A stretch of DNA of 64,000 bases from Methylibium petroleiphilum PM1 (GTDB lineage: Bacteria > Pseudomonadota > Gammaproteobacteria > Burkholderiales > Burkholderiaceae_C), in contig NC_008825.1 in assembly GCF_000015725.1 (NCBI RefSeq), positions 3,844,001 to 3,908,000 on the forward strand, written 5' to 3'. The translations under genes and the position numbers were made by a program. Below the pieces are notes generated by a model that saw only the letters and a program-made list of their open reading frames with translations, did not search any database and was not told where the DNA came from. Of the stretch, positions 16,638-25,844 are shown piece after piece. Within the stretch, counting starts at the first letter, position 1, and every line of letters starts with the position of its first letter.

Positions 16638-18341
16638 TCAGCGCTGCGGGTCCGCCGGCGTCAGCACCGGCCGCACACCGAGCACCGCGCCCCTGGACAG
16701 CGGCTGCACCAGTGTGCCGTACAGGTGCAGCCAGCCGAAGCGGCCGCCCGGCTCCGGCGGCACGAAGCCTTCGAGCCGGCGTGCCACCTCCTCGGCCGGC
16801 ACCTGCAGTTCGATGCGGCGTGCCGTCAGGTCGATCTCGATCGCGTCGCCGTCGCGCACCGCCGCCAGCGGGCCGCCCTCGGCCGCCTCCGGCATCACCT
16901 GGCCGATGGTGATGCCGCTGTTCAGGCCCGACAGTTCGCCATCGGTGACCACCGCCACCTCGCTGCCCAGCCCGGCGCCAACCAGCGCGGCCATGAAACT
17001 GGCCGCGAACACCGTGCCCGGCCCGCCCTTCGGGCCCAGCATGCGCAGCACGATCACCTGACCCGGGCGCACCGCGCCGGTCTTCAGGCCCTCGATCGCC
17101 AGCGCCTCGTCCTCGAACACCCGGGCCTCGCCGCGGAAGCGGCGGATCGCCGCCGGCACCGCCGCCAGCTTGACCAGCGCGCCGTCGGGCGCGAGCGAGC
17201 CGCGGATGATCATCAGCCCCGGCTCGCGCGCGAACGGATCGGCCAGCGGCCGAATGCAGGCGACGTCGGGCGCCGGGGTCTCGTCGATCAACGCGCCCAG
17301 GCGCCGGCCGTCGGCGGTGAGCACCTCGCGGTCGAGCTGCGGCGCCAGCTGCCGGAGCACGCCGCGCACGCCGCCCGCGGCCTCGAAGGTCTCGATGCGG
17401 TCCGGCCCGTTGGGCCGGATGCGCGTGAGCATCGGCACCTCGTCGGCGGCGCGCTCGAACTCCGCGATCACATCGACCGGGCACTCGGACTCGATCGCGA
17501 TGGCGATCAGGTGGCGCATCACGTTGACCGAGCAGCCGGTCGCCACCGCGAAGCGCACCGCGTTGCGGAAGGCGCCGGGCGTGAGGATGTCTCGCGGCCG
17601 CAGGTCCTGCTGCACCATCTCGACGATGCGTGCTCCGGCCTGCGCCGCCAGCGCATGCAGCCGCGGGCCGTCGGCGCGCACCGGCGCGTTGCCGGGCAGC
17701 GCCATGCCCAGCGCCTCGGCCAGGCAGTGCATCGAGTTGGCAGTGGCAAGACCGGCACACACGCCGGGGCCATCGATCGCCACACGGCACATGCCCTGCA
17801 GCGTGTCGAGGTCCATCTGGCCGGCCTTGACGGTGCCGACCGCCTTGTAGACCTCCTCGATGTCGACGTGGTGCTCGCCGCACTGGCGGCCGAGCTGGTA
17901 GCCGCAGGCCAGCACCAGGCTGGGCACGTCCAGGCGGCCGGCGGCCATCAGGTGGGCCGGCGTGGTCTTGTCGCAGCTCGACAGCAGCAGCATGCCGTCG
18001 AGCTCGGCGCCCTCGACCTGCACCTCGATGTCGTTGACGATCAGGTCGCGCGTGGGCATCAGGTAGCGGCCCTGGCGGCCCGCGCTGGTGACGAAGTCGG
18101 ACGGCGCCGCGGTGCGGATCTCCAGCGGCAGCCCGCCGGCGGCGCGGATCGCCTCGGCCACCCGCTTCGCGATGCCGTCGAGGTGCTGGAAGCACACCGA
18201 CAGGCCGCTGGAGGTGTTGACGACGGCGATCTTGGGCTTGTCGAAATCGGCCTCGGCGATGCCCATCGCGCTCCACTGCGCATGACGCACCGCCCAGCGC
18301 GTGGAACCGGGCTCGAAATTGCTGCGGAAGGAACGGGCCAT
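16638..18341 (-). CDS. IlvD/Edd-family dehydratase
   Basis: The protein has 567 residues. Iron-sulfur and Mg-site motifs of the dihydroxyacid/sugar-acid dehydratase family are clear: LLLSSCDKTTPAHLMAAGR (residues about 118-136), GPGVCAGLATANSMHCLAEA, MLGPKGGPGTVFAASF and VTDGELSGLNSGITIG. Family members remove water from 2,3-dihydroxy acids to give 2-keto-3-deoxy acids. With a TRAP transporter, oxidoreductases and a lyase around it, a role in sugar-acid or hydroxy-acid catabolism is more likely than valine biosynthesis. It lies 41 bases upstream of the lyase gene. Confidence 0.88.
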   Translation of the reverse strand: MARSFRSNFEPGSTRWAVRHAQWSAMGIAEADFDKPKIAVVNTSSGLSVCFQHLDGIAKRVAEAIRAAGGLPLEIRTAAPSDFVTSAGRQGRYLMPTRDLIVNDIEVQVEGAELDGMLLLSSCDKTTPAHLMAAGRLDVPSLVLACGYQLGRQCGEHHVDIEEVYKAVGTVKAGQMDLDTLQGMCRVAIDGPGVCAGLATANSMHCLAEALGMALPGNAPVRADGPRLHALAAQAGARIVEMVQQDLRPRDILTPGAFRNAVRFAVATGCSVNVMRHLIAIAIESECPVDVIAEFERAADEVPMLTRIRPNGPDRIETFEAAGGVRGVLRQLAPQLDREVLTADGRRLGALIDETPAPDVACIRPLADPFAREPGLMIIRGSLAPDGALVKLAAVPAAIRRFRGEARVFEDEALAIEGLKTGAVRPGQVIVLRMLGPKGGPGTVFAASFMAALVGAGLGSEVAVVTDGELSGLNSGITIGQVMPEAAEGGPLAAVRDGDAIEIDLTARRIELQVPAEEVARRLEGFVPPEPGGRFGWLHLYGTLVQPLSRGAVLGVRPVLTPADPQR

Positions 18342-18383
18342 GGTGTTCGGGTGCAGGGAAGGAAGGGGTGAGGGAGGCCTGTG

Positions 18384-19712
18384 TCAGCCGTCGAGGCGGG
18401 CGCCCTGCCGGTTCAGCAGCTCGCGGATCACGCTGCCCGGAATGGCCCGCACCGGCGTGCGCTCGCGCAGCGCCACGGTGGCGGCCACGCCCAGCGCGTG
18501 GCCATAGGAGAAGCACTGCGCGGTGACGCGCGCCGAGGCCACGGCCTCGTGCTCGGCCGACAGACAGCGCCCGCCGAACAGCAGGCCCTCGCCGCGCTCG
18601 GGCACGAAGCAGCCCCAGGGCACCTCGTACCAGTCGTTCAGCAGCCACTGCACGCGCGGCTTGCTGCCGGCATGCAGCTCGATGGGCCAGGGCGAGCGCG
18701 CCACGCCGTCGGCGAACTTGCTGCCCTGCACCACGTCCTCGTTGCGCAGCGTCGCCAGGCCGCGTGCCTGGCGGGTCTGGCGCACGCCCACCTGCACCGC
18801 GGTGTCGTTGACCCAGCTCGCCTCGCAGCCGGCCAACCGGTCCTTGAAGAAGCGGGCGTACTCGCGCACCTGGCGGCGGCCCTCGACCTCGGCCTCGGTG
18901 AAGTCGTCGCCGTCGATGCAGTTCAGCTCGCGCCCGTCGGCGCCGCGCACGCGCGTGCAGTTGCACAGCAACTCGCCGGGACGCGTGGTCTCGAACAGCC
19001 AGATCTTCTGGCGCGGCAAGGCGTAGCCGGCGTCGGCCGCAGCAGCGATCAGCGCCGTGACCTCGGGCGGCATGATGGTGTCGCTGCCGTAGGCCTCCTT
19101 GAAACGCGCCACGTCCACGCCCTGCAGGCGGAAGATCATCGTCGGGTTCTGCACCACGCCATCGGCACCGCAGTAGGTCTCGAGGCCGGCCATCGCCACC
19201 AGGTCGGCATCGCCGCTGGCGTCGATCGTGAGGCCGGCGCGCACATCGAGCAGGCCGCCCTTGGTCCACACCGTTGCGCCGTCGATGCGGTCGCCGTCGC
19301 GGTGCACGCCGGTCGCCAGCGCGTGGTACGCGAGCCGCACGCCGGCCGAGCCCAGCAGCGCATCGGCCGATTCGCGCCACGCCAGCGGCTCGTGCACCCG
19401 GGTCCATGTCTTGCCGTAGAGCACCGGCTCGGCCAGTCCGCCGCGTTGCTCCATCGCGGCGATGAAGTCGTCGACGAAGCCGTGCACGATCTGCTTCGGC
19501 CGCCGCGGCGCCTCCTCGGCTTCGTAGAGTCCGCAGACGGTGCCCGACAGGCCCGCCACCGCGCCGCCGCCGCAGAAGCCGTAGCGCTCCACCAGCAAGG
19601 TCTTCAGCCCGGCGCGGGCCGCGACGGTTGCCGCGGCCACGCCGGTGGCGCCGCCGCCGACCACGAGCACGTCGACCTCGACACGCTGACCCGGTCTCGC
19701 ATCCATCGCCAT
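18384..19712 (-). CDS. FAD-dependent oxidoreductase (FAD_oxidored type)
   Basis: The protein has 442 residues. The Rossmann motif is near the N-terminus ([20 protein letters not shown], residues 13-32), followed by VERYGFCGGGAVAGLSG with a cysteine next to the FAD site, as in the PF12831 family. A later DASGDADLVAMAG completes the FAD-binding part. Substrates of this family vary (organic acids, thiazole precursors). Its ATG overlaps the TRAP large-permease stop by one base (TGATG), so expression is translationally coupled. A role in oxidising the imported substrate is inferred. Confidence 0.83.
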   Translation of the reverse strand: MAMDARPGQRVEVDVLVVGGGATGVAAATVAARAGLKTLLVERYGFCGGGAVAGLSGTVCGLYEAEEAPRRPKQIVHGFVDDFIAAMEQRGGLAEPVLYGKTWTRVHEPLAWRESADALLGSAGVRLAYHALATGVHRDGDRIDGATVWTKGGLLDVRAGLTIDASGDADLVAMAGLETYCGADGVVQNPTMIFRLQGVDVARFKEAYGSDTIMPPEVTALIAAAADAGYALPRQKIWLFETTRPGELLCNCTRVRGADGRELNCIDGDDFTEAEVEGRRQVREYARFFKDRLAGCEASWVNDTAVQVGVRQTRQARGLATLRNEDVVQGSKFADGVARSPWPIELHAGSKPRVQWLLNDWYEVPWGCFVPERGEGLLFGGRCLSAEHEAVASARVTAQCFSYGHALGVAATVALRERTPVRAIPGSVIRELLNRQGARLDG

Positions 19713-21034
19713 CACCTCATCTGCATCGCGACGCTCGGCAGCCAGGTCACGAGCTGGGGCCACATCAGCGTGCAGGCCAGCGTGATGACCTGCAGCGCGA
19801 TGAACGGGATCATTCCCCAGTACATGTGCCGCATCGTGATCTCCGGCGGTGCCACGGCACGCAGGTAGAAGATGGCCGGCGCCATCGGCGGCGTCAGGTA
19901 GCTGGTCTGGATCATGATCAGGAACAGGATGCAGAACCACACCGGATCGAAGCCCGCCGCGGTGACCAGCGGCGTGAAGATCGGCAGGAAGATCAGCACG
20001 ATCGAGATCCAGTCGAGGAAGAAGCCGGCGATGAACAGGATGAACAGCATCATCCCCAGCAGCGCCCACGGCGACAGGTCCAGGTGCGTGATCATCGAGC
20101 TGGCGAGATTGATGCCGCCGCCGCCGATGAAGACGCCGGTGAACAGCGTGCCGCCCAGCAGCACGAACATGATCATCGCGGTGACGCGCAGCGTCTTCAG
20201 CAGCGACTCGTACAGCCCCGGCCAGGTGAAGCGGCCGTAGAGCACGGTCAGTCCCACCGAGCAGAGCGCGCCGATCGCGGCCGCCTCGGTCGGCGACGCC
20301 AGGCCCAGCAGGATGGAGCCGAGAACCGCGACGATCATGCCCAGCGGTGGCACCAGATTGCGGGTGGTGATGGCGAGCTTCTGCATGAAGGTCGGATCGC
20401 CGGGCTCCGGCGGGATGCGCCGCCCCATCTCCGGCTTCACGATGCACAGCACGAAGATGTAGGCGAGGTAGAGCCCGGCCATCAGGAAGCCCGGCAGCAC
20501 CATGCCGTACATCAGGTCGCCGACCGACAGGTTGGCCAGCGGGCCCATCACGACCACCACGACCGACGGCGGGATGATGGTGCCCAGCGAGCCGCCGGCG
20601 CAGATGGTGCCGCTGATCAGGCTCTTGTTGTAGCCGTAGCGCAGCATGATCGGGATCGTGAGCAGGCCCACCACCGACTCGGTCGCGCCGATCACGCCGC
20701 TGGAGGCCGCGAACACGATGCACATCAACACCGTGGCGATCGCCAGGCCGCCGGGCAGGCGGCGCGTCCAGATGTGGATGGCCTCGAACAGGCGGTCGGC
20801 GATGCCCGACTTCTCGAGCATCGCGCCCATGAAGACGAACAGCGGCACCGCGGCGAACACGAAGTTCGACGACAGGTCGTCGATCTTCTCGACGAACTGG
20901 TGGATGACGTTGGGACCGAAGATGGCCAGCCCGAAGGCGGCCGCGGTCAGCATCATCGCGAACGCCACCTGCACGCCGAGGAACATCAGCGTGAAGGCCA
21001 GCGGCAGCATGAAGAAGGGCAGGTAATCGCTCAT
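19712..21034 (-). CDS. TRAP transporter large permease (DctM family)
   Basis: The protein has 440 residues and about twelve hydrophobic segments, starting MSDYLPFFMLPLAFTLMFLG. Family motifs include AAVPLFVFMGAMLEKSGIAD and ASSGVIGATESVVGLLTIP. It forms the ion-coupled channel of a tripartite uptake system with the small permease and the binding protein. The start overlaps the small-permease stop by four bases (ATGA). Confidence 0.93.
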   Translation of the reverse strand: MSDYLPFFMLPLAFTLMFLGVQVAFAMMLTAAAFGLAIFGPNVIHQFVEKIDDLSSNFVFAAVPLFVFMGAMLEKSGIADRLFEAIHIWTRRLPGGLAIATVLMCIVFAASSGVIGATESVVGLLTIPIMLRYGYNKSLISGTICAGGSLGTIIPPSVVVVVMGPLANLSVGDLMYGMVLPGFLMAGLYLAYIFVLCIVKPEMGRRIPPEPGDPTFMQKLAITTRNLVPPLGMIVAVLGSILLGLASPTEAAAIGALCSVGLTVLYGRFTWPGLYESLLKTLRVTAMIMFVLLGGTLFTGVFIGGGGINLASSMITHLDLSPWALLGMMLFILFIAGFFLDWISIVLIFLPIFTPLVTAAGFDPVWFCILFLIMIQTSYLTPPMAPAIFYLRAVAPPEITMRHMYWGMIPFIALQVITLACTLMWPQLVTWLPSVAMQMR

Positions 21035-21543
21035 GACGGCTGAGCCTCTTGATCGTTCTTCGGGGCCATCAGCGACTTCAGCAGTTCGCAGAACACCTGC
21101 AGAGCGAACATCGTGAACGACAGGACGAAGACCGCGCGGAACGGCCACACCGGCAGATTCAGCGCCGACTGCCCGGAGGTCTCGCCGCGCGTGTAGCCGG
21201 CCATGAAGTAGTTGAAGAGCGCCACGCTCAGCCACACCAGCAGCGGCAGCACGACGGCGTAGGCGACGGCGTCGATGCGGCGCCGGGTCGTCGGCCCGAT
21301 GCGGGCGCTGAGCACGTCGATGCGGATGTGCTCACCCTGGCGCAGCGTGTAGGCCAGCCCGAGCAGGAAGTGCGAGCCGGTCAGCAGGTAGCCGACCTCG
21401 TAGGCCCAGATGGTGGGCGCGCCGAACGCGTAGCGCGCGACGACCTCCCAGGCGGTGGCGAGCACCAGCGGCACGAGCAGCATCGCCGCGGCGATGCCGA
21501 CCGCCACGACCAGGCGCTCCAGCAAGACGATGAGGCGGTTCAA
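21031..21543 (-). CDS. TRAP transporter small permease (DctQ family)
   Basis: The protein has 170 residues and four hydrophobic segments. The typical DctQ signature region GAPTIWAYEVGYLLTGSHFL (residues about 40-59) and EHIRIDVLSARI are present. It pairs with the DctM-type permease, whose gene overlaps its stop. It lies 70 bases downstream of the binding-protein gene. Confidence 0.92.
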   Translation of the reverse strand: MNRLIVLLERLVVAVGIAAAMLLVPLVLATAWEVVARYAFGAPTIWAYEVGYLLTGSHFLLGLAYTLRQGEHIRIDVLSARIGPTTRRRIDAVAYAVVLPLLVWLSVALFNYFMAGYTRGETSGQSALNLPVWPFRAVFVLSFTMFALQVFCELLKSLMAPKNDQEAQPS

Positions 21544-21613
21544 TCGCGACTCCAGTGGATAACGGGGCGGGCCCGCCTCGCAGGCGGACCCTTCCGGCCA
21601 GACGACACCCGGA

Positions 21614-22684
21614 TCAGGCGCGCTTGACCTTCACCTTGCGCCAGTCGTCGGCGTCCTTCCAGGCCGCGTCGAACTCGACCTGGCTCTTGTGCACGCGCGC
21701 GAACCACTTGTGCTTGTTCTCCTTGGCCGTGGCCTCGGCCCAGTCGAGGCCGATCTTGCGGGCCGTGTACTGGACCTCGTCGTCCAGGTGCACCAGCGTC
21801 ACGCCCTGCTTCTTGTAGAACTCCATCGCCTTCGCGTCTTCGGCGCCGATGCGCAGGTAGGTTTCCATCGTCACCATCTTGGCGACCACCTCGATCAGCT
21901 TCTTGTCGTTGGGGCTCAGCTTGGCCCACACGTCCTTGTTGATCACCAGTTCGAACGGCGCGGTCGGCTGGTGCACGCCGGGGTAGCTGAGGTACTTGGC
22001 GACCTTGTAGAAGCCGGGCGACACGTTCTCCCACGGGGTGCCCCACTCGGTAGCGTCGATCGCGCCGCGCTCGAGCATCGGGAACACGTCACCGGCGGCG
22101 GTGGTCACCGGCGCGGCACCGAGGTCCTTGGACATCTCCAGCCAGGCACCGGCGGTGCGCAGCTTCAGGCCCTTCAGGTCGGCCAGGCTCTTGACGGGCT
22201 TGCGCGAGTGCAGGAAGACCTCGGCGGTACGGATGAACAGCGGCATCGAGATCACGCCGTCCGTGTCCTCGCGGAACTGACGCTGCAGGTCGGCGCCACC
22301 GGATTCATAGAGCCAGTGCAGCATGCGCTCGGTGTCGAAGGTGCCGGCGTAGCCACCGAACAGCACCGTCGTCGGGTCCTTGCCCCAGTCGTAGCCCATC
22401 CAGGTGTGGCCGCATTCGGCCAGGCCGTTCTTCACCGTCTCGGGCACCTTCAGCGCATTGCCGAGGCCACCGCCCGGGAAGGTCTGGATCTTGAAGCGCC
22501 CGCCCGAGAAGAACTCCATGCGCTCGGCGAAGGCCTTGGCGCCGATGTCCATGATGGGGCCACCGGCCCAGCCGGTGGCCATCTTCCAGCTGTAGCTCGG
22601 ACCGGCGGTCTGGGCCAGCGCGCCGGCCGCGGCGAAGAGGCCGGCGCTGCCCAGGGTGGCGTTGACGAAATTGCGACGCTTCAT
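21614..22684 (-). CDS. TRAP transporter solute-binding protein (DctP family)
   Basis: The protein has 356 residues. The N-terminus MKRRNFVNATLGSAGLF resembles a Tat signal (RRNF), with cleavage after about residue 25. The mature part has DctP features: KMATGWAGGPIMDIGAKAFA, LKGLKLRTAGAWLEMSK and GAIDATEWGTPWENVSPGF. The last stretch is close to binding proteins for 2-oxo or monocarboxylic acids such as TakP, so an organic acid ligand is likely but not proven. An AT-rich operator-like site lies about 145 bases upstream, between this gene and the preceding hydrolase gene. Confidence 0.9.
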   Translation of the reverse strand: MKRRNFVNATLGSAGLFAAAGALAQTAGPSYSWKMATGWAGGPIMDIGAKAFAERMEFFSGGRFKIQTFPGGGLGNALKVPETVKNGLAECGHTWMGYDWGKDPTTVLFGGYAGTFDTERMLHWLYESGGADLQRQFREDTDGVISMPLFIRTAEVFLHSRKPVKSLADLKGLKLRTAGAWLEMSKDLGAAPVTTAAGDVFPMLERGAIDATEWGTPWENVSPGFYKVAKYLSYPGVHQPTAPFELVINKDVWAKLSPNDKKLIEVVAKMVTMETYLRIGAEDAKAMEFYKKQGVTLVHLDDEVQYTARKIGLDWAEATAKENKHKWFARVHKSQVEFDAAWKDADDWRKVKVKRA

Positions 22685-22828
22685 GGTTTGTCTCCGTGGG
22701 GTTGGATCGATGGCTCTGGCGGCCTGGATCGGGTGCGGTGGCGAGGAGACGGCGCCTCTCGACGCCGCCGGCAGGGCGGTGCGGTCTGCTGCCGCAGGCC
22801 TCGCACCAGTTTTTGAATACCACTGATG

Positions 22829-22850
22829 TATTAGTTAAATCCTAGTAATC
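22829..22850. promoter_or_regulatory. AT-rich operator-like site upstream of the TRAP genes
   Basis: TATTAGT, six bases, then CCTAGTAATC forms an imperfect inverted repeat in a sharply AT-rich island of otherwise GC-rich DNA. It shares the words TATTAGT and CTAGTA with the site at 23627-23650. Both flank the hydrolase gene within one locus that encodes a GntR regulator, so this is a candidate binding site for that regulator. Confidence 0.45.
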
Positions 22851-22863
22851 TCTTTGATGCATG

Positions 22864-23610
22864 TCAACGCGGGTTTTCCGCCGTGATGGCGGCCGCGAGC
22901 CGTGCCGGTTCGGCGCCCAGGACGTTGTGGCCGACGCCCGGCAGCGCCAGCCATTGCGCGCCGGCGATCGCCGCGGCCAGCGCCCTGCCATGCGCGAGCG
23001 GGCACTGATCGTCGGTCTCGCCGTGCACCACCCGCGTGGGGCACGCGATGCGCGCCGCTCCGACCGACAGGTCGAGGCCGCGCGCCGACTGCCACGACCA
23101 CGCCACCGCCTCGGCGTCGGCCACCTGCGTCAGCCCCAGGCGCTCCGCGCGCTGTCGCGCCTCGCTGCGCAGGGCGTCGATGTCCGCAGCGTGAAACCAG
23201 GTGGCCTCCGGCGGGCCGGCGCGCATCGTGCCCGACACCAGCACCAGCCGCTCGACCGCGCCCAGCCCGTGCAGCGCCGCCATCCGCAGGATCACGCTGA
23301 CGCCCATGCTCCACCCCGCCAGCACCACCGGCTGGCCGATCGCCTGCAGCAGCTCGTGCAGCAGGCCCGCGTAGTGGTCGAGGTGGTAGTAGCGCTCGAT
23401 CGGCCCGTCGTCGGCCGTGCGCCAGCGCGGCGAGGCGGCACGGCCCGGCAGGTTGGGCAGCACGCAGCGGTGCGTGTCGGCGAGCCGCTGCGCGACCGGC
23501 AACCAGGCCTCGGCCGTGCCCTGGATGCCGTGCAGCAGCACCAGCGGCCGGCCCTGGCCGAACACCCGGCAGTCCAGGCGCCCGAGCAGCGACGGGAACG
23601 GTGAGGGCAT
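22864..23610 (-). CDS. Alpha/beta hydrolase
   Basis: The protein has 248 residues. It has an alpha/beta-hydrolase fold with the oxyanion-hole motif LVLLHGIQG (residues 23-31), the nucleophile elbow AGWSMGVS and a late catalytic acid and His (HGETDDQCPL, then GVGHNVLG). It could open a lactone or ester before the downstream dehydratase and lyase act. It is first in the leftward operon and divergent from the alcohol dehydrogenase gene across a 100-base promoter region. Confidence 0.85.
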   Translation of the reverse strand: MPSPFPSLLGRLDCRVFGQGRPLVLLHGIQGTAEAWLPVAQRLADTHRCVLPNLPGRAASPRWRTADDGPIERYYHLDHYAGLLHELLQAIGQPVVLAGWSMGVSVILRMAALHGLGAVERLVLVSGTMRAGPPEATWFHAADIDALRSEARQRAERLGLTQVADAEAVAWSWQSARGLDLSVGAARIACPTRVVHGETDDQCPLAHGRALAAAIAGAQWLALPGVGHNVLGAEPARLAAAITAENPR

Positions 23611-23626
23611 GGTGTCTCCTATTGAT

Positions 23627-23650
23627 ATATTAGTAATGTCTTACTAGTAT
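23627..23650. promoter_or_regulatory. Near-perfect palindromic operator in the divergent promoter region
   Basis: Arms ATATTAGTAA and TTACTAGTAT are separated by TGTC and pair with a single mismatch. The site sits midway between the start of the leftward hydrolase gene (23610) and the rightward dehydrogenase gene (23711), in a strikingly AT-rich patch. Half-sites of this size suit an FCD-type GntR dimer. The regulator encoded at 24970 is the obvious candidate. Confidence 0.6.
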
Positions 23651-23710
23651 TGCACGACGCCTTTCCCGCGTCGCCGGGTCGCGTGCCCGTCCGACCCACG
23701 AGCCCAGCCG

Positions 23711-24973
23711 ATGCACACCCCAGTCAGCGCCGACGAGACCCTCTACTTCTGCACGCCTTCGCGCGTGCTGCTGGCCGCCGGCGCACGCCATCGCGTGGCC
23801 GCGCTGTGCGCCGCGCAGCGTTGGCGCTGCGCGCTGATCGTCACCGACCGCCATTTCTCGGGCCGCACGACGGTGGTCGACGCGCTGGTGCGCTCGCTGG
23901 CGGCCGAGGGCCTGGAGTCGCTGGTGTTCGACGGCGGCGAGCCCGACCCGTCGACCGAGCTGTGCGACAGCGCGACCGAGGAGCTGCTGGCACGCCCGGG
24001 CGCCGCGCGCATCGACCACGTCATCGCGCTCGGCGGCGGCAGCAACATCGACCTCGCCAAGGCACTGTGCCTCACGCTGCCGTTCCGCCGACCGGTCGCG
24101 AGCTTCGTCGGCACGACACGCTTCCCCGGCAGCCCGCTGCCGATGCTGGCGATGCCCACCACCTCGGGCACCGGCTCGGAGATCACGCCGGGCGCCATCC
24201 TGCTGCAGCACAGCAGCGCCACCAAGGTCGCCGTGATGGGCAATGCGCTGCGCCCGGCGATCGCCGTGATCGACCCGGAGCTCACGCTGAGCTGCCCGCC
24301 GAAGGTCACCGCCGACGCCGGACTCGACGCGCTGACGCACGCGATCGAGTCCTACCTGACGATGGACGCCACGCGCTTCGACACCGGGGGCGACGCCGAC
24401 CCGTCGTACAGCGGCCGCAACCGCCTGACGACGATGTTCGCGCGCGAGGCCATCACGCTGTGCTTCACGCATCTGCCTCGGGCCTATCACGTGCCCGACG
24501 ACCTTCGGGCCCGCACCGGCATGGCCTACGCGAGCCTGTTCGCCGCGATGTCCTATGCGTCGGCCGGCCTGAACGCTGTGCACGGCCTCGCCTACGCGCT
24601 GGCCGGGCTCACGCACGCCTCGCACGGCAGCACCAATGCCGCCCTGCTGCCCTACGTGATGGATGCGCTGCGGCCCTCGCGCCGCGAGGAGCTGGCCGAC
24701 ATCGCCGCGATGGCCGGCGTGCCGCGCGCCGACAGCGATGCGATGGCGCGCCAGGCGTCCGTCCGGACGCGCGCGCTGGTGCAGGAGCTCGGCGTGCCGG
24801 CCGACCTGGCCGCGTTCGGCGTGCCGGAGCGTGCGCTCGACCAGCTGGTGCACGACGGACTCGCGGTGACGCGGCTGGCCAAGGCCTATCCCCAACAACC
24901 CCCCGAGGCCGACTACGCAGCCATCGTCCGGCGCGCTTATGCTGGTGAACTGTCGGGAATCGAGACGCCATGA
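23711..24973 (+). CDS. Iron-containing alcohol dehydrogenase / maleylacetate-reductase-like
   Basis: The protein has 420 residues of the group III (Fe-ADH) family. The nucleotide site is HVIALGGGSNIDLAKALCL (residues about 104-122), the second motif is PTTSGTGSEITPGAIL, and the metal ligands are in DAGLDALTHAIESY and NAVHGLAYALAG. Members reduce or oxidise alcohols, semialdehydes or maleylacetate with NAD(P)H. It is divergent from the hydrolase/TRAP operon and overlaps the GntR gene by four bases, so it belongs to the same catabolic unit. Confidence 0.87.
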   Translation: MHTPVSADETLYFCTPSRVLLAAGARHRVAALCAAQRWRCALIVTDRHFSGRTTVVDALVRSLAAEGLESLVFDGGEPDPSTELCDSATEELLARPGAARIDHVIALGGGSNIDLAKALCLTLPFRRPVASFVGTTRFPGSPLPMLAMPTTSGTGSEITPGAILLQHSSATKVAVMGNALRPAIAVIDPELTLSCPPKVTADAGLDALTHAIESYLTMDATRFDTGGDADPSYSGRNRLTTMFAREAITLCFTHLPRAYHVPDDLRARTGMAYASLFAAMSYASAGLNAVHGLAYALAGLTHASHGSTNAALLPYVMDALRPSRREELADIAAMAGVPRADSDAMARQASVRTRALVQELGVPADLAAFGVPERALDQLVHDGLAVTRLAKAYPQQPPEADYAAIVRRAYAGELSGIETP

Positions 24974-25707
24974 AGAAGACTGCGGCCAGGAAGACCCCCA
25001 AGGCGACGACGACCCGCTCCCGCACGGCAGGGGCCGCCCACGGCGGCGGCGCCACCGCCACCAAGCCTCGCAGCCTGACCGCCGCCGCCTACGAGCTGAT
25101 CGAGGAGATGATCGTGAAGCTGGAGCTGCTGCCCGGGGCCGCGATCTCCGAGGCCGAGCTGTCCGCGCGACTGCAGATCGGGCGCACCCCGGTGCGCGAG
25201 GCGCTGCAGCGGCTGGCGCGCGAGCACCTGGTGTCCATCCTGCCGCAGCGCGGCGTGCTGGTGTCCGAGATCGACATCAAGCGCCAGCTGCGGCTCCTGG
25301 AGACCCGCCGCGAGGTGGAGCGCCTCGTGGTGCGCTGCGCCGCACGGCGCGCCACCGAGCCCGAGCGCGCACGCTTCGAGGAGCTGGCCCGGGAGTTCGA
25401 CGCGGCCGGGAAGCAGGACGACGAGACGCGCTTCATCCGCGCGGACAAGGAGTTCAACGACCTGTCGCTGCGCGCCGCGCGCAACGAGTTCGCGGCCGGC
25501 GCCATGGGCCTGATGCACGGCCTGTCGCGGCGCTTCTGGTACCTGCACTACCGCCAGGCGGCCGACACGCCGTTGATGGCCAAGCTGCACGGGGCGCTCG
25601 CGCGCGCGATCTCGCAGCGCGACGAGGCGGCAGCGGCCCGCGCCATGGAAGACCTGATCGACCACAACGAGGCCTTCACCAAGGCCACGGTCAGCACCGA
25701 CTTCTAG
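24970..25707 (+). CDS. GntR-family (FCD) transcriptional regulator
   Basis: The protein has 245 residues. A Lys/Thr/Ala-rich leader of about 35 residues precedes a winged helix-turn-helix (SEAELSARLQIGRTPVREAL, residues about 59-78). The C-terminal helical FCD ligand-binding domain includes RRFWYLHYRQ and DLIDHNEAF. Its ATG overlaps the dehydrogenase stop (ATGA), so the two are co-translated. It probably controls both arms of the divergent locus through the palindromes at 22829 and 23627, responding to a pathway acid. Confidence 0.9.
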   Translation: MKKTAARKTPKATTTRSRTAGAAHGGGATATKPRSLTAAAYELIEEMIVKLELLPGAAISEAELSARLQIGRTPVREALQRLAREHLVSILPQRGVLVSEIDIKRQLRLLETRREVERLVVRCAARRATEPERARFEELAREFDAAGKQDDETRFIRADKEFNDLSLRAARNEFAAGAMGLMHGLSRRFWYLHYRQAADTPLMAKLHGALARAISQRDEAAAARAMEDLIDHNEAFTKATVSTDF

Positions 25708-25844
25708 GCCCTAGGGTTTGCGCTGAATTTCGCTCCCGGTCAAGCCGGGCTGCGCGCTGAGACTAGGGCGGCAGCCGCGGCCTCGCTATCGTGCCGTCTC
25801 GGGGATCGACCGATCCCGCCACGCCGACCCGCAGGAGACGCGAC

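Noticed and set aside
15736-19407. A single 1223-codon leftward open frame
   Set aside because: Only its last 286 codons (the PEP-mutase-type lyase) read as protein; the rest is Arg/Ala/Gly-rich frame-shifted shadow of the IlvD-type and FAD-oxidoreductase genes.
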